From the NCBI GenBank assembly GCA_002413305.1, contig DHWS01000152.1:52071-63840 (forward strand): DNA of 11,770 bases, read 5' to 3'. The stretch comes from Actinobacteria bacterium UBA5176 (lineage in GTDB: Bacteria; Actinomycetota; UBA4738). How positions within the stretch are numbered: position 1 is the stretch's first letter; each line of letters opens with the position of its first letter. Below, one piece after another: positions 5,471 to 11,081 of the stretch. The position numbers were made by a program, and so were the translations under genes. Below the pieces are notes generated by a model. The model was given only the letters and a program-made list of their open reading frames with translations, had not been told where the DNA came from and searched no databases.

Positions 5471-6562
5471 GTGGACTTCGCCTTCTCCGATGAACAGCTG
5501 ATGCTGCGAGCCTCCGCCCGGGAGTTCGTCGACGAACGCTACCCGACCGAACGGGTCGCGACGATCGCCGACTCGCCGGAGGGGTTCGACCGGAGCGAGT
5601 GGCGGAACCTGGCGGAGCTGGGCTGGACCGGGATCTCCGTGCCCGAATCGCTGGGCGGCGCAGGGCTGGGCTTCGTCGAGGAGATGATCGTGGTCGAAGA
5701 GCTCGCCCGGGGCCCCTATCCGGGCCCGTTCTTCTCGACCGTGGTGCTGGGACTCCATGCGCTGGCCGCCGGCGGTGCGGACGAGCTGGTTGCCGGGGTG
5801 ACCTCCGGCGAACGGACGGCCACGGTCGCCTGGGCGGGGACCGACGGCCGGTTCGACACGGACCCGGCTCCCAAGGTCGATTGGGAGGGCGACCGCCTGA
5901 CCGCGACGAAGCTCTTCGTGCCCGACCTCGGAGTGTCAGACCTCCTCGTTATCGTGGGCGCCACGCCGGACGGTCCCGGCGTGTGGGTGGTGGAGCGGAA
6001 CGCCGACGGTGTGGCGTGGCGGGAGCTGCCCACGGTGGACACGACCCGGCGGATGGGGGAGGTGGTGCTGCAGGAGGTCGCCGCAGAACGGCTTCGAACT
6101 GAAGGTGGGGGCTTCCTGACCGGGTTGCGCGACCGGGCCCTGGCCGCCCTGGCGGTGGAGGCGGTCGGGTTGGGGTCGCGAGCCCTTGAGCTCGGCGTCG
6201 GGCATGCGCGAGAGCGGGTGCAGTTCGGCCGGCCCATCGGGGCATTCCAGGCTGTGAGCCACCAGCTCGCCCAGGCCTTCCTGGAGGTCGAAACGGCCCG
6301 GTCCCTCGCCTACTGGGCGGGATGGGCCGTCTCGGAGGGCGTTCCGGAGGCACCCGCAGCCGCCGCGGCGGCCAAGGCACGGGCGGCGGAAGCGGCGATC
6401 CGGGCCTCCGAACGCGCCATCCAGGTGCACGGCGGGATGGGGTTCACGTGGGATGCGCCACTGCATCGCCTCTACAAGCGAGCCCTGGCGATCAATGCCT
6501 TCATGGGAACCGGCGACGAGCTTCGGGCCCGCGTGGCGGCGAGCCTGTTGGACCGTGGCTGA
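5471..6562 (+). CDS. Acyl-CoA dehydrogenase, partner subunit lacking catalytic Glu
   Basis: A 363-residue acyl-CoA dehydrogenase fold that begins VDFAFSDEQLMLRASAREF and has the family's C-terminal half: HARERVQFGRPIGAFQAVSHQLA, given here as HARERVQFGRPIG then AFQAVSHQLA, and QVHGGMGFTWDAPLHRLYKRA. Where active homologues have YEGT-E it reads FMGTGDEL. The middle segment LYWDLER-like site is also absent (the aligned region reads RALAALAVEAVG). It therefore probably helps bind FAD and shape the site rather than supply the base. GTG 5471 has AAGGA (5457-5461), overlapping the upstream stop. Mycobacterial FadE26-FadE27 and FadE28-FadE29 style heteromers are the best-known parallels. That parallel rests on gene pairing and motifs, not on alignment. 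Confidence 0.9.
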   Translation: MDFAFSDEQLMLRASAREFVDERYPTERVATIADSPEGFDRSEWRNLAELGWTGISVPESLGGAGLGFVEEMIVVEELARGPYPGPFFSTVVLGLHALAAGGADELVAGVTSGERTATVAWAGTDGRFDTDPAPKVDWEGDRLTATKLFVPDLGVSDLLVIVGATPDGPGVWVVERNADGVAWRELPTVDTTRRMGEVVLQEVAAERLRTEGGGFLTGLRDRALAALAVEAVGLGSRALELGVGHARERVQFGRPIGAFQAVSHQLAQAFLEVETARSLAYWAGWAVSEGVPEAPAAAAAAKARAAEAAIRASERAIQVHGGMGFTWDAPLHRLYKRALAINAFMGTGDELRARVAASLLDRG

Positions 6563-6986
6563 GTCCCGCCGGACCACGACCTCCCGGGCAGCGAAGGCCC
6601 GGCCGGGATCAGCTTCGGCGTCGGCGGTGGCACGCGGCCCGGCCGGGAATGCCCAGCCCGACGGGAAGCTCCAGCTGAAGGACCGCGTCCGGCTGACCGC
6701 CGACCGGGTCCTGGTCCGCGTCCCGGGAGAGAGCGAGCGGACGTCGAAGGGGGGCCTGCTGATCCCCGCCACGGCGGCCACGCCCGTCAGGCGGTGCGTC
6801 TGGTCTGATGTCGTGCTGATCGGGCCGGAGACCCGGAACGTGAAGATCGGCGATCGTGTCCTCTTCATCCAGCAGACCGGCCTGGAGATGGATCTGGACG
6901 GCGAGGTCTACCTGCTGCTGCGCGAACGGGACGTCCAGGCCATCGCCTCCGACCACGTGGACCGTCAGGCCGGGCAGTACCTGTAG
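6555..6986 (+). CDS. Divergent GroES-like (cpn10 fold) protein
   Basis: A 143-residue protein. Residues about 48-130 follow the GroES pattern: ADRVLVRVPGESERTSKGGLL (the ADRVLVRV strand, then the SKGGLLIPATA mobile-loop region), VVLIGPETRNVKIGDRVLF, then DLDGEVYLLLRERDVQAI. It ends in AGQYL. I recognise similar stand-alone GroES-family proteins with a GGxLIPATA loop and a C-terminal YL from actinobacteria, distinct from the GroES beside GroEL. The first 40 residues are an Arg/Ala/Ser-rich, probably disordered extension. GTG 6627 is an alternative start that would remove most of it. The chosen GTG 6555 overlaps the upstream dehydrogenase stop by 8 bp (GTGGCTGA), which argues for translational coupling. 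A role in folding or assembling the dehydrogenase pair is attractive but untested. Confidence 0.82.
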   Translation: MAESRRTTTSRAAKARPGSASASAVARGPAGNAQPDGKLQLKDRVRLTADRVLVRVPGESERTSKGGLLIPATAATPVRRCVWSDVVLIGPETRNVKIGDRVLFIQQTGLEMDLDGEVYLLLRERDVQAIASDHVDRQAGQYL

Positions 6987-6995
6987 TCCGGCCCT

Positions 6996-7196
6996 TTAGT
7001 CGGGCTCGGCCCGGAGCTTCATCCGATAGAGGAACCCTTCGGTCCGATCCTCCGCCAGGGCGACCTCCGCGATGCCTTGGTCGAGGAGCTTCGACCACCG
7101 TTCGCCCATCCAGGCCTCCGCCTCCTCGCGGGTCTCGTGCGGCTTCGATCCGCCGGCCTGGGCGCCGGTCCCGTCGAAGTACCGCCACACGAACAC
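6996..7196 (-). CDS. Small conserved WRYF/AEAWMG hypothetical protein
   Basis: A 66-residue protein starting VFVWRYFDGTGAQAG, with EEAEAWMGERWSKLLDQG in the middle and LYRMKLRAEPD at the end. This arrangement (WRYFD, then AE-WMG---W--LL--G, then YRM-L) resembles a small uncharacterised family common in actinobacteria. No catalytic motif is visible and it should be cytosolic. GTG 7196 is set by AGGAGG at 7206-7211, 9 nt upstream, and upstream codons would add an unrelated Arg/Ser-rich stretch. The Shine-Dalgarno overlaps the TAG stop of the glycosylase gene, so the two genes are very likely cotranscribed. It is convergent with the GroES-like gene. Confidence 0.8.
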   Translation of the reverse strand: MFVWRYFDGTGAQAGGSKPHETREEAEAWMGERWSKLLDQGIAEVALAEDRTEGFLYRMKLRAEPD

Positions 7197-7209
7197 CGCC
7201 CCCAGCCTC

Positions 7210-8043
7210 CTACTTGATGAGTCGCGACAGGCGCCGGTCGGCCAGCACCCGGCCACCGGTCTGGCACTGCGGGCAGTAGGTCACCTCGTGCGACTCGTAT
7301 GACACACGGCGGAGGTCCACCCCGCACACGGGGCATGGGGTCCCGGCCTTCCGGTGCACCGTGAAGTGGTCGCCCAGCTTCGGCGGCAGCCCACCGACAC
7401 GGCGGCGCTCGACCTCCAGCGCGTCGCTCAGGACCGACCGGACCGAATCGAGCAGACGCGTCCGTTCGGCCTCCGACAGCGACGAGAGCGCTCGGTACGG
7501 CGAGAGCCCCGCCCGGTGGAGGATGTCGTCCGAATAGCCCCGCCCGATCCCCGCCACCCGCCGCTGGTCCCGGAGGAAGGCGTGAACCCGGCCGGTGTCC
7601 TCGCCGCTCAGCACGATCTGGGCGAACTCCTCTGAGAACGGTTCGGGTCCCAGATTGGCCAGCGGGCCCTCGTCGCCGGCGGCGAGCACCCACCAGCCCG
7701 CCTTGCGTTCGGTCCCGAACTCCTTCATGAGGAGCACGGGGTCGCGGTCGAACCGGAACCGGACCAGGGCTCCCCTCGGTCGAGAGGTCACCGAGCCGGC
7801 CTGGAGATCGATCCGGCCTCCTTGCGAGAGGTGCGCCAGGAGGCGAAGACCGCGGAAGTCGAACACGAGGAACTTCCCTCGACGGCCCACCGCGTTCAGC
7901 CGCTTCCCCGCGAGGTCCTCCGGGGAGGGGATGACCGTCTTGAGTGCGGCGAATGACAGGGGCTCGGCTCGCACGAACTCCGCCCCCGACAACGCGTCGG
8001 TGACGCGCTCGGCAAGGGCCTGCACCTCGGGAAGCTCCGGCAC
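7210..8043 (-). CDS. Fpg/Nei family DNA glycosylase
   Basis: A 277-residue base-excision repair enzyme that would remove oxidised bases and nick the abasic site. Visible features are the N-terminal PELPE (catalytic Pro2 and Glu3 after Met removal), Lys57 in RRGKFLVF, a helix-two-turn-helix segment GIGRGYSDDILHRAGLSP, and a C-terminal zinc finger with C237, C240, C257 and C260, ending ADRRLSRLIK. This looks like the actinobacterial Fpg/Nei branch rather than canonical MutM: the DPRRFG loop is absent and EFGTERKAG is in its place. The normally conserved Asn of the GIGN motif is Arg168. GTG 8043 is required by the PELPE terminus and has TACACT 7 nt upstream and no Shine-Dalgarno. The small WRYF protein follows in the same operon. 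Confidence 0.9.
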   Translation of the reverse strand: MPELPEVQALAERVTDALSGAEFVRAEPLSFAALKTVIPSPEDLAGKRLNAVGRRGKFLVFDFRGLRLLAHLSQGGRIDLQAGSVTSRPRGALVRFRFDRDPVLLMKEFGTERKAGWWVLAAGDEGPLANLGPEPFSEEFAQIVLSGEDTGRVHAFLRDQRRVAGIGRGYSDDILHRAGLSPYRALSSLSEAERTRLLDSVRSVLSDALEVERRRVGGLPPKLGDHFTVHRKAGTPCPVCGVDLRRVSYESHEVTYCPQCQTGGRVLADRRLSRLIK

Positions 8044-8056
8044 TCTTCCGAGTGTA
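8044..8056 (-). promoter_or_regulatory. Leaderless promoter of the Fpg/Nei gene
   Basis: On the minus strand TACACT (8056 to 8051) is followed by 7 nt and then GTG 8043. The 5-bp inverted repeat CACTC-GGAA-GAGTG (8054 to 8041) overlaps the end of the -10 and the start codon. No strong -35 was found, and the leader is too short for ribosome binding by Shine-Dalgarno. Confidence 0.5.
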
Positions 8057-8166
8057 GAGGGGCTACATCGCGGAAGCGGACCCCACTCCCAGCGGCGGTG
8101 GGTCGCGCGACTCATCCTTGGTCCGATCCGCTCAACCATTCGGCCCGTTTGTCCGATACCTCTCCT

Positions 8167-9408
8167 ATGCGACCGCCCATCCCGTCTCGCATGTTGATCG
8201 TGGTCGGCCTGACCTCAGCGCTCCTGGCTCCGACGGCGGCCCGCGCGACGACCAGCTTCACGGACGTCCCGACCACGTACTGGGATTACAGCCAGATCAT
8301 GTTCGTGGCCCAATGGATGTCCGACTATGGTTCGACCCTCTTCTACCCTGCCACCCACGAGAACCGGAACTACCTCGCCCGCACACTGGTCCAGATCTAC
8401 GCGCCGAACCAGACCGTCGACTCCTCGATCACCTTCAGCGACATCACCACCACCGATCCGTTCTATCGCTACGCCAACGTCGCGGTGAAGAACGGCTGGC
8501 TCCAGAAGTACACGAGCAACCGGTGGGCGGGCGGTTCCTCCGTTCCGCGGAACCTGTTCGACCAGGCGCTGGTCCTGGCCATGGGCACCATTACCAGCGA
8601 GATCGCCGGGCTGCAGAGCATCCACATGACGAACGGCACTGTCTACCCGGTCAGCACGCGATGGCCGTATACGCAGCTCGGCATCTACCTTGGCCTCCAC
8701 TACGACCACACCGACGACTCCCTGGACATGCAGGCCACCACGAACATCAAGCGCGACGAGGTCGCCTATTCCCTGTGGGCCGCGAAGAACATCCCCTCAT
8801 GGCTGGTCATCGACGCGGCGAAGTTCAACAGTGTCGAGCTCCCCAGCCTCGATCCGACGATCGCCGGCCAGGCCGTCCAGCAGCAGATCACGCAGTACGC
8901 GCTGAACCAGGTCGGCTACCCCTACATCTGGGGTGGCGAATGGAACGCGAAGAGCCCGACCGGCTATTGCTGCGGCACGCAGTCCCAGGGCGGCTTCGAC
9001 TGCTCGGGGTTCGTCTGGTGGGTCCTGAAGAAGTACGAGGACGGTTACAACGCCGCGCAGTACCGGCCGTACCCGGGCTGGTCGGACCACGACCGCACCA
9101 GCACCGGCATGGCGCAGAACACCACCACCAAGCTCACCTACGCACAACTGGCCATCGGCAACGTGATGATGTTCGCCAGTGACGGCGGGACGAACTACAC
9201 CGACGTCGATCACGTCGGCATCTACATCGGCAACAACTGGATGATGCATTCGACGTCCGGCGGGCCACAGCTCCAATGGGTGGGCGACGGCTGGTACCAC
9301 GACTATTTCGTGTGGGGCCGGGGCCTCAAATCGAGCTCCGCGATGCCGGCTGGCGGTGCGCCTCCCAGCGCGGGCGACGGAGCCCTGGCGATCGACGCGT
9401 CGCGCTGA
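8167..9408 (+). CDS. Exported NlpC/P60 peptidoglycan hydrolase with SLH-like repeats
   Basis: A 413-residue protein. A signal peptide (MRPPIPSRMLIVVGLTSALL, cleavage likely after ARA about residue 28) precedes S-layer-homology-like repeats. Repeat one is TSFTDVPTTYWDYSQI, with FYPATHENRNYLARTLV. Repeat two is ITFSDITTTDPFYRYANVAV, with VPRNLFDQALVLA. A third weaker repeat lies near residues 165-215. An NlpC/P60 domain occupies about 240-385, with C279 in GFDCSGFV, H349 in DHVGIYIG and H361 in MMHSTSG as the catalytic triad. Such enzymes cut peptide stems of peptidoglycan. SLH repeats usually hold proteins to secondary cell-wall polymers. The catalytic domain carries a YCCGTQSQGG insertion just before the nucleophile. 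ATG 8167 has no clear Shine-Dalgarno. It diverges from the glycosylase gene across 123 bp. Confidence 0.88.
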   Translation: MRPPIPSRMLIVVGLTSALLAPTAARATTSFTDVPTTYWDYSQIMFVAQWMSDYGSTLFYPATHENRNYLARTLVQIYAPNQTVDSSITFSDITTTDPFYRYANVAVKNGWLQKYTSNRWAGGSSVPRNLFDQALVLAMGTITSEIAGLQSIHMTNGTVYPVSTRWPYTQLGIYLGLHYDHTDDSLDMQATTNIKRDEVAYSLWAAKNIPSWLVIDAAKFNSVELPSLDPTIAGQAVQQQITQYALNQVGYPYIWGGEWNAKSPTGYCCGTQSQGGFDCSGFVWWVLKKYEDGYNAAQYRPYPGWSDHDRTSTGMAQNTTTKLTYAQLAIGNVMMFASDGGTNYTDVDHVGIYIGNNWMMHSTSGGPQLQWVGDGWYHDYFVWGRGLKSSSAMPAGGAPPSAGDGALAIDASR

Positions 9409-9421
9409 GGACGCCTCAGCG
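9403..9421. terminator. Hairpin at the convergent gene ends
   Basis: CGCTGAGG (9403-9410) and CCTCAGCG (9414-9421) form a perfect 8-bp stem with a 3-nt loop. The TGA stop of the SLH/NlpC gene (9406-9408) is inside the left arm. The receiver gene converges and stops 24 bp further on, so a bidirectional terminator is plausible. There is no U-tract on either side. Confidence 0.5.
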
Positions 9422-9444
9422 GTTCGACCCCGCGCCGGCTCGGC

Positions 9445-9813
9445 TTACGGCGGACCGATCACCCGCTCCACCGCATCGACCAAGGCCTTCAGGGTGAACG
9501 GGCGCCGGAGCTCGGCTTCCACCGGCACCAGCATGAGCCGACCGGTCTCTCCCTTCCCGGCCATGAACACGATCGCCTTCATGCCGGCGAGCCTGGGATC
9601 GGCGCGGACCTCCTTCAGCACGTCCCAGCCGTCCTCATTCGGCAGCTCGGCGTCGATGATCAGCAGGTCGTACGGCTTGGCTCGGAGGGCCCGCAGCCCG
9701 CTCTCCCCGCCGTCGGCATCGTCGACGTCGTAGCCTGCCACCTGCAGCCGGAGGATCGGCTGTCGAAGATGCTCGGGCCGGTTGTCGATGAACAGGATCC
9801 GCTTCTTCGCCAT
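9445..9813 (-). CDS. Stand-alone receiver domain, degenerate response regulator
   Basis: A 122-residue single receiver domain with no output domain, beginning MAKKRILFIDNRPEHLRQPI. The likely phosphoacceptor is D54 in LLIIDAELPNEDG, and the first acidic position is D10, but its usual second acid is N11. The switch Thr/Ser aligns with M84 (AIVFMAG), and the invariant Lys before Pro-Phe is R104 (ELRRPF). Lys and Thr/Ser normally carry the phosphorylation signal, so it may work without classical phosphotransfer or by protein binding alone. It lies on the opposite strand between two NlpC/P60 hydrolase genes, with no kinase in view. ATG 9813 has GGGAG 11 nt upstream. A long structured leader precedes it. 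Confidence 0.85.
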   Translation of the reverse strand: MAKKRILFIDNRPEHLRQPILRLQVAGYDVDDADGGESGLRALRAKPYDLLIIDAELPNEDGWDVLKEVRADPRLAGMKAIVFMAGKGETGRLMLVPVEAELRRPFTLKALVDAVERVIGPP

Positions 9814-9848
9814 CGCACCGCTCGCTCCCGCCGGTCCGCTTCCGTCGA

Positions 9849-9917
9849 GCGCCCGGCGGCGTGAGCCTACCCGGAACGGGCCGGGCGCATCCGCCGGAGC
9901 CCGCGCGGGCCCTCCGG
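9849..9917. other. Highly structured intergenic segment
   Basis: GCGCCCGGC (9849-9857) pairs perfectly with GCCGGGCGC (9880-9888). Inside are two small hairpins: GGC-GTGA-GCC (9858-9867, a GNRA loop on the plus strand) and CCG-GAA-CGG (9871-9879). This gives a possible three-way junction. A second stem follows, CCGGAG (9894-9899) with CTCCGG (9912-9917) and an inner CCC/GGG. It lies in the leader of the receiver gene (minus) and upstream of the coiled-coil NlpC/P60 promoter (plus). It may be a cis-regulatory RNA or simply GC-rich dyads. Confidence 0.35.
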
Positions 9918-9934
9918 ATGGCGAGCTTGGAAAG

Positions 9935-9971
9935 TTGACACCGTGGGCGAATGCCCAATAGGGTGCCGCGT
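9935..9971 (+). promoter_or_regulatory. Promoter of the coiled-coil NlpC/P60 gene with spacer operator
   Basis: A consensus -35 TTGACA (9935-9940), an 18-bp spacer and a TANNNT-type -10 TAGGGT (9959-9964) predict a start near 9971-9972. The spacer holds a palindrome, TGGGC-GAAT-GCCCA (9944-9957), placed where a bound repressor or a MerR-type activator would act on polymerase. This is the only promoter in the window with a full consensus -35. Confidence 0.65.
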
Positions 9972-9989
9972 GGGCTGCTACGGCAGCCC
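9972..9989 (+). other. 5'-terminal UACG hairpin in the NlpC/P60 leader
   Basis: GGGCTGC (9972-9978) pairs with GCAGCCC (9983-9989) around TACG, a C(UACG)G tetraloop of the very stable UNCG class. If transcription starts at about 9971 the hairpin is the first thing in the mRNA. Only 8 nt (GGTTTGTT) then separate it from ATG 9998, with no Shine-Dalgarno. It may protect the 5' end or limit ribosome access. It resembles a terminator but lies at the promoter's +1. Confidence 0.6.
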
Positions 9990-9997
9990 GGTTTGTT

Positions 9998-11053
9998 ATG
10001 CAGATGACGAGACGCACCAGACGCCTTCAGACGATGCGGCCGATCACCGCCGCGGTCCTCGCTATCTCCCTGGGCGTCGCCTCCTTCGCCGCCGCCGGCA
10101 CCGCGGCGGCCCGCCCCTCGAAGCAGGATCTCGCCGCCGCGAAGGCGAAGCTCGATGCGCTCAACCAGCATCTCTCCCTCCTGGTCGAGGACTACAACCA
10201 GGCGAACATCGCCCTGCAGAAGGCCGAAGCGAGTCTCGCCGCCTCCCGTCTGGCGATGCAGCACGCGCAGGCGACCCAGCAGGCGGCTCGGGCTCAGCTG
10301 TCCGCCCGCGCTGCTCAGGCGTACGAGGGCGCCGGCTCCCAGATCGACATCCTCCTGGGGGCCCAGTCGCTGGCCCAGTTCTCCGACCGGCTCGAGTTCC
10401 TGAACACGATCGCCCAGAACGATACGGACACGGCGAACCGGGCACAGACCGCAGGGCAGCAGGCCCACCGCGCCTCTGAGGACCTGGCCAAGGCCGTCGC
10501 CGCGAAGGCCACCGCGCTGAAGTCCATCGGCGACGAGAAAGCCCTGATAGTGGCCGGCATCGCCGACCAGCAGGCCCTCGTCCACAAGTACCAGATCGAA
10601 CTCGCCAAGCCGGTCGTCAAGAAGGTGACGCCTGCGGTGGCCACCGGATCGGATGGGTCCGTCGGGTCCGGCTCGGGTGGAGGCGGGGCGCCGCCCCCCA
10701 GCTCGCGGGCCGGCATCGCCGTCCAGGCGGCGTTCTCCGTGATCGGCACGCCCTACGTGTGGGGCGGCTCCAGCCCCCAGACCGGCTTCGACTGCTCCGG
10801 CCTCACGATGTGGTCCTGGGCGCAGGCCGGCGTTGGCCTCCCGCACTCCGCAGCCGATCAGTACGCGGTGCTTCCCCACGTCGACCGCTCCGAGCTCCAG
10901 CCGGGGGACCTCCTGTTCTTCTACACGCCGATCTCCCACGTGGCGATCTACGTGGGAGGCGGGATGGTCATCGAAGCGCACCATCCGGGTACGAGCGTCA
11001 TGGAGGACGCCCCGGACTGGGCCAGCTACGTGGGCGCCGGCCGTCCCAGCTGA
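9998..11053 (+). CDS. Exported NlpC/P60 hydrolase with N-terminal coiled coil (RipC/PcsB-like layout)
   Basis: A 351-residue protein. A signal peptide has a basic start (MQMTRRTRRLQTMRP) and hydrophobic ITAAVLAISLGVASF, with probable cleavage near TAAA (about residue 38). A long Ala/Gln/Leu-rich coiled coil (about 40-205) is followed by a Gly/Ser/Pro linker (about 213-232) and an NlpC/P60 domain. That domain has C266 in GFDCSGL, H314 in SHVAIYVG and H328 in EAHHPG as catalytic residues. The coiled-coil-plus-NlpC design is that of cell-separation hydrolases held inactive and switched on by divisome or FtsEX-type partners. ATG 9998 is the first codon after the leader hairpin; ATG 10004 and ATG 10034 are alternatives. 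No wall-binding domain is visible. Confidence 0.9.
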   Translation: MQMTRRTRRLQTMRPITAAVLAISLGVASFAAAGTAAARPSKQDLAAAKAKLDALNQHLSLLVEDYNQANIALQKAEASLAASRLAMQHAQATQQAARAQLSARAAQAYEGAGSQIDILLGAQSLAQFSDRLEFLNTIAQNDTDTANRAQTAGQQAHRASEDLAKAVAAKATALKSIGDEKALIVAGIADQQALVHKYQIELAKPVVKKVTPAVATGSDGSVGSGSGGGGAPPPSSRAGIAVQAAFSVIGTPYVWGGSSPQTGFDCSGLTMWSWAQAGVGLPHSAADQYAVLPHVDRSELQPGDLLFFYTPISHVAIYVGGGMVIEAHHPGTSVMEDAPDWASYVGAGRPS

Positions 11054-11081
11054 TCTCTCCCCCGCCTATGGCCGGGGACGG
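11041..11081. terminator. Dyads at the convergent NlpC/P60 and Rieske gene ends
   Basis: The stops of the two convergent genes are 12 bp apart. CCGTCCC (11041-11047) pairs with GGGACGG (11075-11081). Alternatively an inner hairpin forms at 11059-11077 with a TAT loop and 7 of 8 pairs. Either could end both transcripts, though no U-tract follows. Confidence 0.35.

Noticed and set aside
7001..7015. Small GGGC-TCG-GCCC dyad near the convergent GroES-like and WRYF gene ends
   Set aside because: Only a 4-bp stem, inside codons of the small protein and without a U-tract; too weak to call a terminator.
9972..9997. GC-rich hairpin followed by GGTTTGTT read as an intrinsic terminator
   Set aside because: It sits at about +1 of a good promoter and no plus-strand gene ends nearby (the last stops at 9408), so a leader hairpin is the better reading.
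9814..9997. A c-di-AMP (ydaO-type) riboswitch upstream of the NlpC/P60 gene, as seen in some actinobacteria
   Set aside because: The non-coding stretch after the likely start site is only about 26 nt, and I could not find the conserved ydaO sequence blocks.
9635..10984. A 449-codon minus-strand open frame across the NlpC/P60 gene
   Set aside because: It is antisense to the coiled-coil NlpC/P60 gene, its product is Arg/Gly-rich without any motif, and it also overlaps the receiver gene out of frame.
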